Assembly (NCBI GenBank): GCA_035578155.1
Contig: JAPWDM010000008.1
Coordinates: 20,980,598-21,044,597, forward strand
Direction of reading: 5' to 3'
Source of the DNA: Brachynemurus nebulosus
Lineage: Eukaryota; Arthropoda; Insecta; Neuroptera; Myrmeleontidae
Length of the DNA stretch: 64,000 nucleotides
This document shows positions 25,051 through 37,990 of the stretch, in pieces. The position numbers and the translations under genes were made by a program. The notes beneath the pieces are model-generated. The model searched no databases and was not told where the DNA came from. It saw nothing but the letters and a program-made list of their open reading frames with translations. Position 1 is the first letter of the stretch. Every line of letters starts with the position of its first letter.

Positions 25051-26038
25051 ATTACAGAACCAAAAGATCCTGGTTCCTGCCAAAATGACGGTATCGAGGA
25101 ATAATAGGCACTTTGATTTATGCCGATATCTCAAATACTTTCTGAGATACACAAGGAACTGTGTCAAAAAACGTACTTTCGAAAAATTAGCACTTGAAGT
25201 TTTTTATTTTTTTTAAATTTAATTATAGTAAAGTGCGTGCACTAAAATGCCCATAACTTTTTGGTTTTTCATTTTTTTCAAAATAAAATTTTAAGAAAAT
25301 ATTTCTAACACTTTAAGGAACATAATTATGAAGAAAAAAAATCGATTTCTTTGTTTTTTTTTTAGCGAGTTTCCCCTTGAAACCCTTCTTTACGACTTTT
25401 AACTTAACTGATTTTACCTAGAAACTCTACTTACATTACTTCTATATTAAATACGTATGTATTACATTTTATCTACGATTACCATGAAATTGCTTGCTTA
25501 TTGTACAAAATACTATCTAAGTAAGCTAGGTTTTACATACAGCCATATAGCCAGCTGTACAAAAAGTGGCTCTTTACATGCATCTATACGTAAAATATCA
25601 AAGCTTACTACACTTTTATTAATTCTGATATTATATGTATCTTATACAGTGATATACATAATATACTAGAACACACATTGATTAAATTAATTGAAAGATA
25701 ATGCTGTCAATTCCATGAATAATTACGACAGGTGATAATAACAAAAAAATAAAAGAACATGACCGAACAAAAAGACATGTATTACACAGAGTACCAGAGG
25801 CGACATTGCTATCTCTATAGTATTGAAAACAGTATTCTCGAAAAAACATGCAATTGGTAGCCGTGGTTGCAACTCCGGGATCCGGATTTGAGGAGGGGTC
25901 CCGTAACTGTCAGTAGAGGGCGCAAGAGAAGTTAAAGGTTTTTTTTTGCATACCACTTATTTTTAGAAAATAATATTTTTAAAAACACGGTTTATTCTCG
26001 GGACCCGTCATTTCTCTCTACGGCCCTACCCGTCTAAT
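25051..26038. other. AT-rich spacer with a possible decayed MITE
   Basis: A GC-richer patch at about 25874-26030 (GATCCGGATTTGAGG on the left, CGGGACCCGTCATTTC on the right) resembles the hAT-type MITEs of this window. Its termini and TSD could not be fixed. No gene seen. Confidence 0.35.
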
Positions 26039-26240
26039 GCCCAAAACATGGCTTTTAGGTCCTTTTTGTGATAAAATTTCTTTTCCCAAAATTTCCCCAA
26101 ACTCAAAAGTTTTTGGGATATTTTCTACTACACTATTGGAAAAGGGAGCAAAATCACGTAACAAAGGATCTTCAACCACTATTCTATGTAAAGTGGGTTC
26201 TGAGAGAAACTAATTTTTATAAATGGAAATTCGCTAGGAA
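26039..26240 (-). repeat. Dispersed repeat R1, one-arm fragment
   Basis: Matches only the arm distal to the (TA)n core: GCCCAAAACATGG, ATTGGAAAAGGGAGC, TCACGTAACAAAGG, and ATGGAAATTCGCTA at the end. The core tract and other arm are missing. Confidence 0.65.
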
Positions 26241-26375
26241 TAGTATCGATGCTATTCAGTATATAGAATAGAACTCTGGCTACTGACTATGAAAAGCTGG
26301 CATAATGAGTGTTTACCACGCACTTGACAAATTTTTTAATAAATTTCAAATACTACATAATTCTCATAGAGGAGG

Positions 26376-26632
26376 GAATCGAGAATGCTGTGTATTATAA
26401 ATACATTAAAAAATTGAAGCAAAAAAATTGACTGATGTGAGCAAAAAAACTGACTGATGTGATTGCTTTAATGGCGATCAAACTATTAATTTGATGGTTT
26501 ATCTAATATTTATAAACAAGTCTTCGTGGTTACAAGTTGGGTTTAGTAAAATGGAGTCATGCTTCACAATTGAATGCCTGTGGTATCTTTAGGAAACATA
26601 TGTTAATATGATCAATTCAGTACTCACAAGTA
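26376..26632. repeat. Dispersed repeat R3, copy 2
   Basis: Same sequence as 480-735 with substitutions and a tandem duplication of a GACTGATGTGA-type segment. It lies about 140 bp after an R1 fragment. Confidence 0.7.
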
Positions 26633-27092
26633 ACACTACCCAAGTGCCAATCGCCAATCTTCTTGAAACTTTGCTGGTGTGTAGAATAGGTAAAAATAAA
26701 GAAGCCGTATTTTTTTTTTATCGGCCAAGGCTCACGTTCACGGGGTGAAAGCAGCCCTTAAATTTGGGGTTCAAATCGTATTTGTATCTCGAAAACTATA
26801 AGAGATAGAGGAAAACTTTAAATTGAGGAAATGTTCTTCTTTAAAAGACCTATTCACCTACATAGGTTAAACCAGGGTCGGGTTCATAAGAGGGGCTGGA
26901 GGGGTGAAAATCGGGGTAAATTTTCTTGTACAGCCTGAGTGGTTCAATGTATTAACTCGCGCAATTACACACTCGCCGCTGCGCCAGTCTCGCTATTGTT
27001 GTTTCTAAATTATCGCGCTTGCATGTTATGACGGCCAAGGAAGTGAGTATGTGTAAAGTGTACTCTGTCTACGGATTTATAAATTATAGCTT
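26633..27092. other. Spacer without recognised feature
   Basis: Somewhat GC-richer patches at 26740-26760 and 26940-27040 show no readable gene, RNA fold or repeat partner. Confidence 0.4.
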
Positions 27093-28034
27093 ACAGTGTT
27101 GCCAGATTAACTCATTAAAATCCCTTCAACATTGAAATCCCCATAAAAAATAGGATAAATTATTTGACGTACATGAAATAAGTAAGCGGCATTCGAGTAG
27201 CTTAAAAGTGATCAATGCCAAAGACGGTCAACTTTATGAAAAATGTTTTTCTCCAAAAATAATACAGTTGATAAGCAAAAAAATTAAAGATCTAAAAATT
27301 AAAAAACTTGATTTGACGATTTTGTAAAAATTTTACGATTACGTAATTAAAAATAAAAATCTTTTGAAATGCGCCAAATTTTAAAGTAAATATACTCTTA
27401 ACCCTTTGCGCTTATAAGACATGTACAGCATGACAAGGTGGTTTGTCCATTAACTCTACCATATTTAAAGGTGTTTTGTCTGTTGGATCATAAGACATGT
27501 ACCACATGACACACTGAATGTTGAACTGTAATGACTGCTCATACTTCACATTACATGAATATTTTATTTAATAACTGCAAACACATTCATTTATTAGAAA
27601 AATTGTAAATAAAATAATACAAAATTACGTTGAATTATCTGTTTAAAATTAAAAACTAATAAAAACAGCATTGAGGACGTATTTAGCGCATTTAGTATTC
27701 AACTTTGGGGAAACAAGGTTAAAACGTCAAAAGAATCCGTCAAAAAAAGAGCGTCGGTCGTTGTCATGTACTACATGTCTTACCAGCCTATTTACAACTC
27801 ACTTTTTTTTTGCCTGAGTGCAAAGAGTTAAGAAAAAAAACTGAACGTATTGTATGTAACCTAATAAGTAGTTCTGTACAATGTTTAAATTTCTAGTGGA
27901 AATTTTTACCTTTTGTTTATTAATGATTAAAAACGTTTGTTTTTTTTTTTCAACAGTCCCGATTTTACTTGCCCCGTCCCGATTTTTTTCTCAGTAAATC
28001 CCGAAATATTCATTGGCAAAGTTGGCAACCCTAA
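27093..28034. mobile_element. Probable TIR element containing a nested MITE
   Basis: The left end CAGTGTTGCCAG follows TA, and the right end GTTGGCAACCC precedes TA. The inverse match is about 9-11 bp and imperfect. A complete TTAA-flanked MITE (27402-27827) is nested inside. No transposase was seen. Confidence 0.35.
27402..27827. mobile_element. TTAA-flanked piggyBac-type MITE
   Basis: The ends are CCCTTTGCGCT and AGTGCAAAGAG, flanked by TTAA at 27398-27401 and 27828-27831. CCCTTTG-type TIRs with a TTAA target are typical of piggyBac relatives. Subterminal inverse copies of AAGACATGTAC and GTACATGTCTT-like sequence lie 20-60 bp inside each end, which could be transposase binding sites. Confidence 0.7.
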
Positions 28035-28514
28035 TTGCAACCGAACTTGAAAAAATCCGAAAATGTAGTACGTAAGTCAAGTTTATTGAAAATCAACTTA
28101 CTATAATTTATGCATTTTGTTTAAAATATGAACACCATATTTCCTACTCTGTTTTGTGTAAATGTGCAAAACAGAGAAAGAAATATGGTGTTCATATTCT
28201 AAACAAAATAAACAATTTATATAAATTGGTTGGTGTAAATCTATCAAATCTAATTTTAATATTTCATGATACCTAAACTTAAATAATCATCTATATATTG
28301 GAATCATATTATTTAAGATGAAAGAGCACAATGGGTTCCATTTGCCGCAATGCAGTATACAATGGTAACAAACGACTGGCGTCTCGACGCAACATGTATA
28401 TTGTGAACCCGACGCTCTTACACTACCATACCTTATCATCAAAACAGAAGCAACAGTTGACTTTCCTACATACATTACATATTTATATGCACGTATACAT
28501 ATCAAGTTTGAAAT

Positions 28515-28577
28515 AAAAATACCCTTGTCGCAGTATCCTGCACGACATAGTGAATTTCCGGTTACAAAAATTATCAC
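28515..28577 (+). repeat. R1 end fragment
   Basis: Contains AAAAATACCCTTGTCGCAGT, ATCCTGCACGACATAGTG and AATTTCCGGTTACAAAAATT, the outer end of R1 only. Confidence 0.55.
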
Positions 28578-28746
28578 ATTTGGAAGATCAATATTTTCGT
28601 AAACGTAATTTAAAAATGAAATATGGTCAACGAAATCTCAACTTTATTTTAAAAGGTTTTTCTAATGATAAAAGAATTTTAATTTCCATTTTCTAATACG
28701 GAAAAGTATCTAGGAATAATTTCAGAATTTTTTTTGTTATTTATTA

Positions 28747-29874
28747 AGGTTGACCGGGGTAATTGTGAATGGATTTTCATGAGTTGAGATAAAAGCGTTT
28801 GTTTTAAGTATTTTTTATTTTATATATCACATTATGGTTGATTTATTTTTAATTCTACATTATTCAGGATGCACCACACAAATTTTGAGCAAATTCGTAT
28901 GAAAAACAAAAATTTTATAAGCCATTCACATTTCCCCGGTGCGGTTTTGCAAATCTTATGAATTTCGGGGTAAATGTCAATGCGATCAGAAAAATTATTT
29001 AGAATGGATTACAGGAGAAGTGTGGTACGTCAGAGTAAGGACCAATTCAAATTCTTCATATTTACCCCACTTTCAAATTTTTCATCATACTTTAGCGGTC
29101 ACAATTTGTCTTTGTTTAATGCAAGTTACGCATACCTCAAATTTGTACAAAAAATCAAGGTTAAATAAAAATAACAAAAATTGTGAGAACAAATTTGTTA
29201 TAAGCTAAAAATGATATCTTGATGATATTTTGTCATTTTATCAAATAAAAAATCAAAAAATTACATGATTTTCACACAAAAACAAGGAAAATAAGACTTT
29301 TTCAAGGAAATACATTCAGTTTACATGAACAAAAAACAACAATCTATTTTTTTTTGTGTTGTTTACGTACAACGGAAACTTCGGAATAATGTCATTGTAC
29401 ATCATCATCAACATTTTCAACTGTTAAAAGGACACTACTGAAATTTTTGACCAAATGGGGGCATTTGTGAATGACGTTCACAATTACCCCGGAATTTTAA
29501 ATCACGGGGTAATTGTGAATTGGTAATAAATTGTCCAATTTATTTAGCAGTTAATAAGGAACCCCCTCAGGCTTTAGACCGCTTCTTTAGAAGTACCTTT
29601 ATCCATTTCTTACCTTTTAAAAAAAAAGAAAATGTATTTAAAAAAAAAATTTTTTTGAGGATTGGTCGAAGTAAGGTACACAAAATTTTGCAAGGGTTTT
29701 TTCAAAATAAAAAAAAGATACTAATACTTGGAGAATTGTTATGAAATTTTAATAGCATATTAAGAAAGGACAGAAAAACATACTAAGATTTGATTTTTAA
29801 CAAAAGTAATGTTATTTTAGAAATTATAGGCGCCGTTCACAATTGCCCCAATTCACATTTACCCCGGTCAACCC
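28747..29874. mobile_element. TIR element with GGTTGACCGGGG ends
   Basis: The left end AGGTTGACCGGGGTAATTGT and the right end ACATTTACCCCGGTCAACCC are inverse over about 24 bp. TA flanks both sides (28745-28746 and 29875-29876). Further copies of GGGGTAATTGTGAAT and its inverse occur inside (29470-29520), suggesting internal duplication of the termini. Open frames inside have no recognisable domain. TA flanks favour Tc1/mariner-type, not proven. Confidence 0.6.
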
Positions 29875-30029
29875 TAATTAAAATCTATACCCGTAGCATG
29901 TACACACAAAAACTATAGGAGTTTCGAGATTTTCTTTGGCACCCTAAAATAAACAACACAAACTATAAAATTAGCTATTACATAAGATAATATTCTCTTT
30001 GAAAACGAGCTTATATAGGATAATGATCC

Positions 30030-30495
30030 AAAAACGAATCTTGTGTGATTTTTTCCGCTCCTTAGAACGGTGTAAAACAATTCCAAAAATCTTTTGAATT
30101 TTGCCGAAAAGCTCCTTGAAAATACTCCTCGAAAACTAGTTTACATAGGACAGTTGTTCAGAAATCAGTTTTTTGTGATTTTTTCCTCTTTCTACCATGA
30201 TGTAAAAAACAAACTTTCGATGAACTTTGGAGATTTGGTAAATTTTGGCAAAGAAAATTTGTTTGACGAAAATGGTCGTAAATACCCAGTTCTGGAAATT
30301 GGGTTAACAAACTCATTCAAAATTTGTAAACTTCCAAACTTTTTCACCAAATTTCGTAAAAATAAAATGTTTTGAATATCATTTTTAGGTTCTATAAGTG
30401 ACCTGAAAACAAATTTCTATCATAGTCCGCGGTTTAAATCTGACCATGAGAATGGTTGTAATAGCTGAATTTTCCATTCGAAAATTCACTGAAAT
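30030..30495 (+). repeat. Dispersed repeat R1 copy lacking the (TA)n core
   Basis: Carries both R1 arms: TGTGATTTTTTCCGCTCC and ACTAGTTTACATAGGACAG on the left, and TTTTTAGGTTCTATAAG, CTGAAAACAAATTTCTATCATAGTCC-like sequence and GTAATAGCTGAATTTTCC on the right. The microsatellite is absent, so this copy either lost it or predates its expansion. The open frame through it has no known domain. Confidence 0.6.
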
Positions 30496-30654
30496 CTTAT
30501 TACCAATCCTACCCAATTTAAAATACTATCATAATTTACAAGGATAAAAGCATTGTTATTTCTTAATCAACCGTTATGTATTGTGGATTGTGCTTGTAAT
30601 TTATAGGTAATAATAAAACAGTTTCAAGCTCAATGCTTGTAATATATAAATATT

Positions 30655-30960
30655 ATTGCTTCCGAAACTACTAAAGTAGCGGAAGCATTGTGATCACTTT
30701 TGAAAAATAAAAAATTTTTTTCCTCCAAAATAAATTTTTCCACGCACATTTTACGTTTTAGAGCTTCCTGAATAATTTTGGTTTGGTATCTGTCTGTCCG
30801 TCTGTGTGTCGCCAGTTTGCACCAAGTGGCATAACTTCTGAACTATTCGATTATTTTTAATGAAATTTTCAGAAATTATATAGTTTGGTCCCTAGATGGT
30901 CCCCTGTGAATTTAATCGAAATCGGAGTAACGGTAGGTACGCCGCTACCATGAAATCCCA
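30655..30960 (+). repeat. Dispersed repeat R4, copy 1
   Basis: Starts with a hairpin, TGCTTCCG with CGGAAGCA, around ACTACTAAAGTAG. The first ~120 bp recur at 42003-42125 (CTACTAAAGTAGC, GAAGCATTGT, ATCACTTTT, GCACATTTT, CGTTTTAGA). A CTGTCTGTCCGTCTGTGTG tract follows. Class unknown. Confidence 0.5.
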
Positions 30961-33334
30961 TTAAATGTCAATATCTTATTTACTGCTAGTCCCATTTCGC
31001 TCAAATTTTTAAAGTATTTTGGGGGTTAGTTTCTAAAATATTTTTGCTATTATTTTATAATTTAGCCTTTAAGTATTTTGGGTTACAACTTTTTATGAAC
31101 TATAAGGCGAAAATATAATTTCACGGTATATACATTTGGTAAAATGTTTTAAATTCTTTTACGAGTATGAGGAAGCTGTGTGCCACACGCCATTGGCAGT
31201 GTATTTTTCTGTATTCTTACCTAATATAAAAGACATTTTTGCTATTTTTGTGAATAAAAAAGGCAAAGAAATTTGTTTTTTTGTACATATTATGACAATA
31301 GGGTAGGGAAAGTTTTAGCCACAAGAATTATTTGAAAAAAAAAGAATTCCTAACTGTATAGATATCCTTTGTTTACCGGAAAGAAATAGAAAATAGAAAA
31401 TAGAAAATAGAAAGGATTAAAAATTTTTTTTTCTAAAGAAAAATGAAAAATAAAATTGTAAAACCATAGTACTTTTCGTATAAAAAGCTATGAATTTTAA
31501 CAAATGAAGGTTCGTCTGATTGCTTTGAAGTTTTAGTATTCAACGGAACTAGGAAAATTTAAGGAAAATAAATATGAAAGACTGTACTTATATTTACAGA
31601 GTCACAAAATATGAAGTGGCCTCAAGCTAATGATGGAAAAAATATTGCTCGAAAGGATACTGAAGTAGTTAATTATGCATGAATAACAGAGAATTAAAAT
31701 ATTCTCGAAGGCTCGCGTAAGTTTAGTCGTGTAAGTAGTGATTTTTGGGGCGTTCTAGAGCCATCACCACTCGATTTTATGAGGGATCGGTGGAAAAATC
31801 CATGAAAATCTAATCAGGTGTTCGTTATATAATTACTTGTTAAATGAAATCGGTCCGGCGTCAGCATCATTTTTTGTTTTTGAGATATGCAAGACGATAA
31901 TTCCATGGGCCCATTACAATAATTTCCTACCGCGAAGTTGATTAATACTTGAAAAATGAATGAATGAAAAATGCTTAATTAGAATTTAAAAAAGGGGATA
32001 CGGCTAAAAATTACATTACCCAAAAGTAGAAACAGTACTTGCGAAGCATAAAATTTATTTATCTAAATTGTAAGTAAACCAAAACTTTTTCTTTTTATCT
32101 TCCCCAGAATTCAAAAATCTTAGCTATGCATGAATAAATCTACTAAATTCAGGATTTATTTTAACGTTAAATTATGTGGCATATTATAATTTGCCGGTTG
32201 GCTAGCTACTACCAATTCAATATTGTAGATAATACCACAGATTATTTTTACTTTTAAAAAAAAATTTACAACTCATAACATTCTGTTCAATTCTAAGGTA
32301 AAGGAAAAAAATAAACAAAATAAACAACCAAAAATACATTGGGGAAAATATAAAAACCATTTTTTTCTGTTTACTCTTCCTTACTGTATTTCTTTATTCT
32401 TATTTTTCACGGGATTATATTTAAGTTATATGAATTTTACGAACCTGACAGTACATGCTTAAATATATATAATTTTTTATAAAAAATAAACGCATAATAC
32501 TTGTCTTTAAAAAATTTCCTCGACAGCCTGTTTTTATTTACAGGATAAAATGTTGTTATAATGTTTTAACATATCCTTTTTCGACGCAAAAAATAAAGTA
32601 ATCTTGTCAACTATATCATTACTTGGATAATATATTGAATGTTTTGTTCCATTCAAAATACATTCATACGTCTGACGATATTATTAAGTTTTTGTCACTA
32701 AATGAAAAGGTTATTTTGAAAATTTCAAAATTAATAATAAATGCTCCCATCTCTAGTCACATCGCCGAAAATCAATCATTAGCAGATTAGAAGACTAATT
32801 ATGAAATTTAACACTTAAATTGAAGGTTACACCCACTTTGGTTAGTCGAAAATTAATACCATAAATGTTTAAATTAAATAATGTAATTTAAACTTTAATT
32901 AATTTAGTTACTGTATTTTGACAGGGATAATTGCACGTCTAAGGAATATTGCTATTAAGATAGAGAATATTTTCGATAGACAATTTAACTCATGTATATT
33001 TAATGCCATTGAAATCTTGTAATTCTTTTACTTTTACCGTGAATTTTTAAAGCGAAAACAATGATAGGAAACTTTCCATTTGTCATTTATAAAAATAATA
33101 GTATATATTATTCAACAAGCTGATAATGATAGCTATTATTCACGAAGATGAAATTGCGATACGAGCCGAGTTTACAAGGCGAGTGTCGTAATGCATCTGA
33201 GTGAGTAATAGCCATTGCAAGCGAGTAGAATACGATATTTTTCTACGATTCTTTTCCTTTTTGATTTAAATAAAATTGAATATAAATTTTAAATCAAAAG
33301 AATACTATTTTTAATCTATCTCTAATTTCATCAA
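30961..33334. other. Long AT-rich spacer without recognised gene
   Basis: There is a short AGAAAATAGAAAAT tandem near 31386-31412. A small inverted motif lies at about 33130-33215 (GATAGCTATTATTCACG on the left, GAGTGAGTAATAGCC on the right). I could not read any coding exon or RNA gene. Confidence 0.4.
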
Positions 33335-34195
33335 GGAGGGAGTTCAAATAAATAAAAAAGCAACTTTTTTATTTATGATTATTTTGCTTGTTGAAATTTT
33401 TTTCCAAGTTAGGGAGGGTTTCAAATAGAAAATGTTGTTTTTGAAACATTCATTACTTTTCCCTGTGGGGGGAGGGGGGCCCTTTTTCGTTTTTAAACGT
33501 TTTTAAGGAACGCCATATCTCAAAAAGTAATAAACATTTTTTAAATATTTTTTCATTATTTTATTCCTAAAGGACATGTCCATAAAGCTGAGTATGGGTT
33601 TCAGGTAATTTTAAAAATTAGCTATAAAATTGTAATCCCAAACTTCTAAAAATTATAAAACCCAATTTTTATATTAAAAAAAAAAAAATTTTAAAAACAG
33701 TTACAATTTTCCAAATGGAAAAAGCATACTCCACTTTATGCGCAATATGTTTATGAACAAAATTTAAAAAAAATTAAATCTCTATCTTTTCTAGAACTTG
33801 AGATATGATTTTCCTTGTCAGGAAAGACACAACTTTCGGGAAACGGTAAAAAACAAAAATAATAACAAAAGAAGTGGTTTATTCACTGTTTATTAAAACG
33901 TCTACAAAGGCATACAAATAAAAGTATATTATCTCAGTGCATACTATAACTCATGTACACACCAAAACTAAATATTACTGATCAAATCGCGTGGGGGGGG
34001 GGCGTTGTCTACAAAGGAGCAGCAACTTGGCTGTGCAGCGGCTCACAAATAAATATTTTTCTACTTGAAAAAAAATTTTTTTGACCATGTTTTATATATC
34101 ACCGTGTTTGTAAAGAACCACAGATCAAAATAAGAACAAAAAACGAGATTCGAAAAAAATTAGTTTATTAGCCGTATCTGGCGTGAACTCCCTCC
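33335..34195 (-). mobile_element. TTAA-type MITE family P1, copy 2
   Basis: Inverted copy of 22321-23174. The right end ACTCCCTCC is followed by TTAA (34196-34199). The left end GGAGGGAGTTC is preceded by TCAA, a one-base change from TTAA. A G-rich insert (GGGGGGAGGGGGG) lies near 33470. Two copies of matching length support this as a mobile family. Confidence 0.75.
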
Positions 34196-34199
34196 TTAA

Positions 34200-34915
34200 A
34201 TGTTTATATATGTACAAACGACGAAAACAAAAGACAAACTACTTTGTTTACGCAGACGTTAATACGCAACATATATGAAATTAAAACTTATAGATATATT
34301 ATTCACAAAACAATCGTAAACCTATTAAATAATGGTTAATACGGTGATTTCATTGGTCGAAAGGTATTGAGTAATGATCATTCCTCTACACCTTTGTGGA
34401 TAATGCCTAACTTTCTCAACAATTAACGGATATAATAATAATAATAATAATGAGTGTGTTGTTCAACAGGAGTAGAAAAAAGTTTTTATTGGTAAATTTA
34501 ATTAATTTCAAATCCATAGTAACAACATATTAAATTATGATAATTTAATATATTCGTTATATTGCGTTAACGTATTATCATTACATTAAATCCAAGGTGC
34601 TAGACGAAAACCACGTTTTAAAATTAATTTACTGATAGGTTGCGAATTAAGCGTGTATGAATGAAAATACCAAAAAATCTTTTAGAAAGGCAAAAAAGCC
34701 GCAGAATTGTCTTTCACTTAAAAACTTTAGATCGCTTTTCAATTTAACGAATAGTATGGTCACTAATTTTAAGACCCTCAATAACAATACCTATTTTTTT
34801 TAATATAAAAAACATTTGCTATATTTATTTTTAATATGGAAAATACGGAAAATATTTTAAAACTTTCATCGACTATTAACAATGAAGAAACATTATAAAA
34901 GCCAACTTTGTAATA
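34200..34915. other. AT-rich spacer without recognised feature
   Basis: A short (AATA)n run lies near 34433-34450. No gene or bounded repeat. Confidence 0.4.
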
Positions 34916-35022
34916 AAAAATTCTACTGCTTTTACAGTAGGTGTCATGACGCAATCTGAGTCCGGGACTATGGCAGAAATCTGTTTTGAGGTCCCTAGAA
35001 TACGAAAATGATATTCACTAAA

Positions 35023-35088
<66 letters not shown>

Positions 35089-35262
35089 GTGTTCCCACGA
35101 TAACTCTCGAACGAAACGTCTAACGCTTATGAAATTTTGTGTGCGGACTGGATTCTGAATTGGCTTGGCTAAGTTCGTTAGCCAGACACGTCGGATGCCC
35201 AGAAGTAGGTTTTCTGGCCATTTTTTATCATTCGATCCTATCATAAGGCAGTTCAATTTTTA
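34916..35262 (-). repeat. Dispersed repeat R1 copy with (TA)n core
   Basis: Contains TACAGTAGGTGTCATGACGC, ACTATGGCAGAAATCTG, GAGGTCCCTAGAA, GATATTCACTAAAATTTAT, a (TA)n tract (35026-35085), TTTATGTGTTCCCACG, TAACTCTCGAACGAAACG and a diverged arm that ends early. The open frame over it is an artefact. Confidence 0.75.
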
Positions 35263-35739
35263 CATCGTTGAAAAGGAAAAAAAAAATTATGAAGAAAATA
35301 TTCTTATAATTTTCTTTCTATTTTAAGTATTTTTCGAGAAAATGTAAATTTTCACTTTTATTCTTTCTTTGTTAGTCTAATAAGTAATTTATATTTATAT
35401 CTCAGTTCTTTATTAAGTATAAAAATATTTCACTTTTTTATTAAAGAATTTTGTGAGAACAAGTGAAAACTATTCACATATATGTGATATAACACACATA
35501 CATGTATAGAGTTTTGTTTCTCATTTATTGCATTATAATTAGCATGGTTCTATCCCATGTTAAAAAATGTAAACTAAACAGATTTTCTAAGCTAATGTAA
35601 TGAAGAATTTTTTTTTTTTTTATTGAATTTTTAAGTAAACAAGAAATTGAAGATTATGTTATGATATAATATTATTAAATATATGAAACAAAACAAAATA
35701 TGTATAATGTACATATGTATGCACGGAAAAATATTTTGA

Positions 35740-37292
35740 ATCGATTTTGAAAATTTTTTCACTAATAATTAATAATGTTAAAAAATTAAACCATTTCAAA
35801 TGGATTTAAGGTATTTTATGTGAGGTCAAGGTTTTCGGGACCTAAAAAGGCCAAAAATTAATTAACCAATCGATTTTAAAAATTTTTTCACAGTTAGTAA
35901 GTTAAAGTATTTGAATTAATTAATTAAATGATGTCCGCAAGAAGCTTACGGACTGCCATAAGTTATATGAGATCCTTAGAACCCTTTTCTTACTGTTAGA
36001 GTACTAGACTTGTATGAGTTTCGCCAGGATTTACTGATCCCATAATTGTAAAAAATAAACTAAACGACCAATTTTAAAAAAATCTTCACTGTTACAGAGC
36101 TAAACTATTTTAGATAGATTTAGAATACATTATGTAAGATCCGCCAGGGTCCACAGGACCCAAAAGTGTCAAAAATAAACTAACTGACCGATTTTGAAAA
36201 TTTTTTCACTGTTACAGAGCTAAACTATTTTAGATAAATATAAATTACGTTATGTAAGGTTCACCAAGGTCTATAGAACCCAAAAGTGTCAAAAATAAAC
36301 TAACTGACCGATTTTGAAAATTTTTTCACTGTTACAGAGCTAAACTATTTTAGATAAATATAGATTACGATATGTAAGGTCTGCCAGGGTCCATGGGATC
36401 CAAAAGTGTCAAAAATAAACTATCCGACCGATTTTGAAAATTTTTTCACTGTTACAGAGCTAAACTATTTTAGATAAATATAAATTACGTTATGTAAGGT
36501 CCACCAAGGTCCATAGAACCCAAAAGTGTCAAAAATAAACTAACTGACCGATTTTGAAAATTTTTTCACTGTTACAGAGCTAAACTATTTTAGATAAATA
36601 TAGATTACGTTATGTAAGGTCTGCCAGGGTCCATGGGATCCAAAAGTGTCAAAAATAAACTAACCGACCGATTTTGAAAATTTTTTCACTGTTACAGAGC
36701 TAAACTATTTTAGATAAATATAGATTACGTTAAGTAAGGTCTGCCAGGGTCCATGGGTCCAAAAGTGTCAAAAATAAACTAACCGACCGATTTTGAAAAT
36801 TTTTTCACTGTTGGGGAACTAACTATTTTAGATAGACATACATTACGTTATTTAGGGTCCGCCAGGGTCCATGGAACCCAAAAGTGGTAAAAATAAACTA
36901 ACCGACCGATTTTGAAAATTTTTTCACTCTTACAGAGCTAAACTATTTTAGATAAATATAGATTACGTTATGTAAAGTCTGCCAGGGTCCATCGGATCCA
37001 AAAGCGTCAAAAATAAACTAGCCGACCGATTTTGAAAATTTTTTCACTGTTGGGGAGCTAAGCTATTTTAGATACATATAGATTACGTTATGTAAGGTCT
37101 GAAGTGTCAGTAGGACCTAAAAGTGTCAAAAATAAAATAACTGACCGATTTTTAAACCTTTTTACTATTACCAAGGTAAACTATTTTAGATAGGTACAGG
37201 TTGTGTTATCTGAGATCCACAACTGTCCTGCGGATGCAAATGCGGCGTAGAATGCTACACAACGGGTTTTGAATATATATATATATATATAT

Positions 37293-37386
<94 letters not shown>

Positions 37387-37660
37387 AAGTCCGCCTAGAA
37401 TATACGGTCGAGCTGATTTTTTAATGAGGTCCACCGGAATCTTGCAGATCCGAAAACGCCAGTAATAAGCTATCGAACCGATGCTAAAAAATTTCTCACT
37501 GCTAGAGAACTAAATTATTTTAGATGGATACAACTATGCTGCACAAAATTCGTTCGGGTTCTTGGATCCCCAAAAATACCAAAACTAATTACCCAACCGA
37601 TTTTAAAAATTCTTTTACTCTTAGAAAGCTAAACTATTTTAAATAGGTACAGGTCTTAGA
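35740..37660. repeat. Satellite-like tandem array, ~120-bp monomer
   Basis: About 14 monomers follow head to tail. Each carries GACCGATTTTGAAAATTTTT, TTCACTGTTACAGAGCTAAA, CTATTTTAGATA, GTTATGTAAGGT, CCAGGGTCCATGG and AAAAGTGTCAAAAATAAACT. Units from about 36121 to 37100 keep a near-constant 120-bp period. Units at 35740-36060 and 37400-37660 are more diverged, as expected at array edges. Between 36241 and 36720, units of two subtypes alternate, giving a 240-bp higher-order unit. A (TA)n tract interrupts the right part. No coding potential. Confidence 0.85.
37273..37386. repeat. (TA)n microsatellite inside the satellite array
   Basis: About 114 bp of nearly pure TA with one GATA interruption, splitting the diverged right side of the 120-bp array. 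Confidence 0.9.
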
Positions 37661-37682
37661 TGAGATCCGCCAGTGCCCAAGA

Positions 37683-37727
37683 TTTGGAAATTCGCTATGT
37701 TATGCAGATGCTGCGACAAAGGTATTT
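37683..37727 (-). repeat. R1 end fragment
   Basis: Contains TTGGAAATTCGCTATGTTAT, GCAGATGCTGCGACAAAGGT and ATTT, the conserved outer end of R1, joined directly to the last satellite monomer. Confidence 0.6.
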
Positions 37728-37990
37728 TATTTTTTAGTTTTTTTTTTCTTTTTTCAATAGCGACCATATTTTCATAATGGTTATATGATCTTGGGTAATG
37801 TTGTAGAAGGTGAGTATTCAGGAACATTTTGAAAAATAAAATTATTATTAATTATGCACTTAGAAAGCTTTTGCTCTGAAAAATGAGAAAATAAAATTAA
37901 AATATGAGTTGCAGTTTCTTTCATATAAATATTTAATTAGATTTAGAAATTAAAAAGGTTTCTAGCTTGAAAAATAAAATATGTTTGTAA

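Noticed and set aside
28287..28577. Minus-strand frame with IRYGSVRASGSQYT, faintly like the segment after His57 in serine proteases
   Set aside because: No Ala-Ala-His-Cys motif, no acceptable splice context, and half of the frame is an R1 end. The resemblance is too short.
35740..37660. CRISPR array, because of alternating conserved and variable blocks
   Set aside because: The variable parts are diverged versions of each other rather than unrelated spacers, and the genome is eukaryotic.
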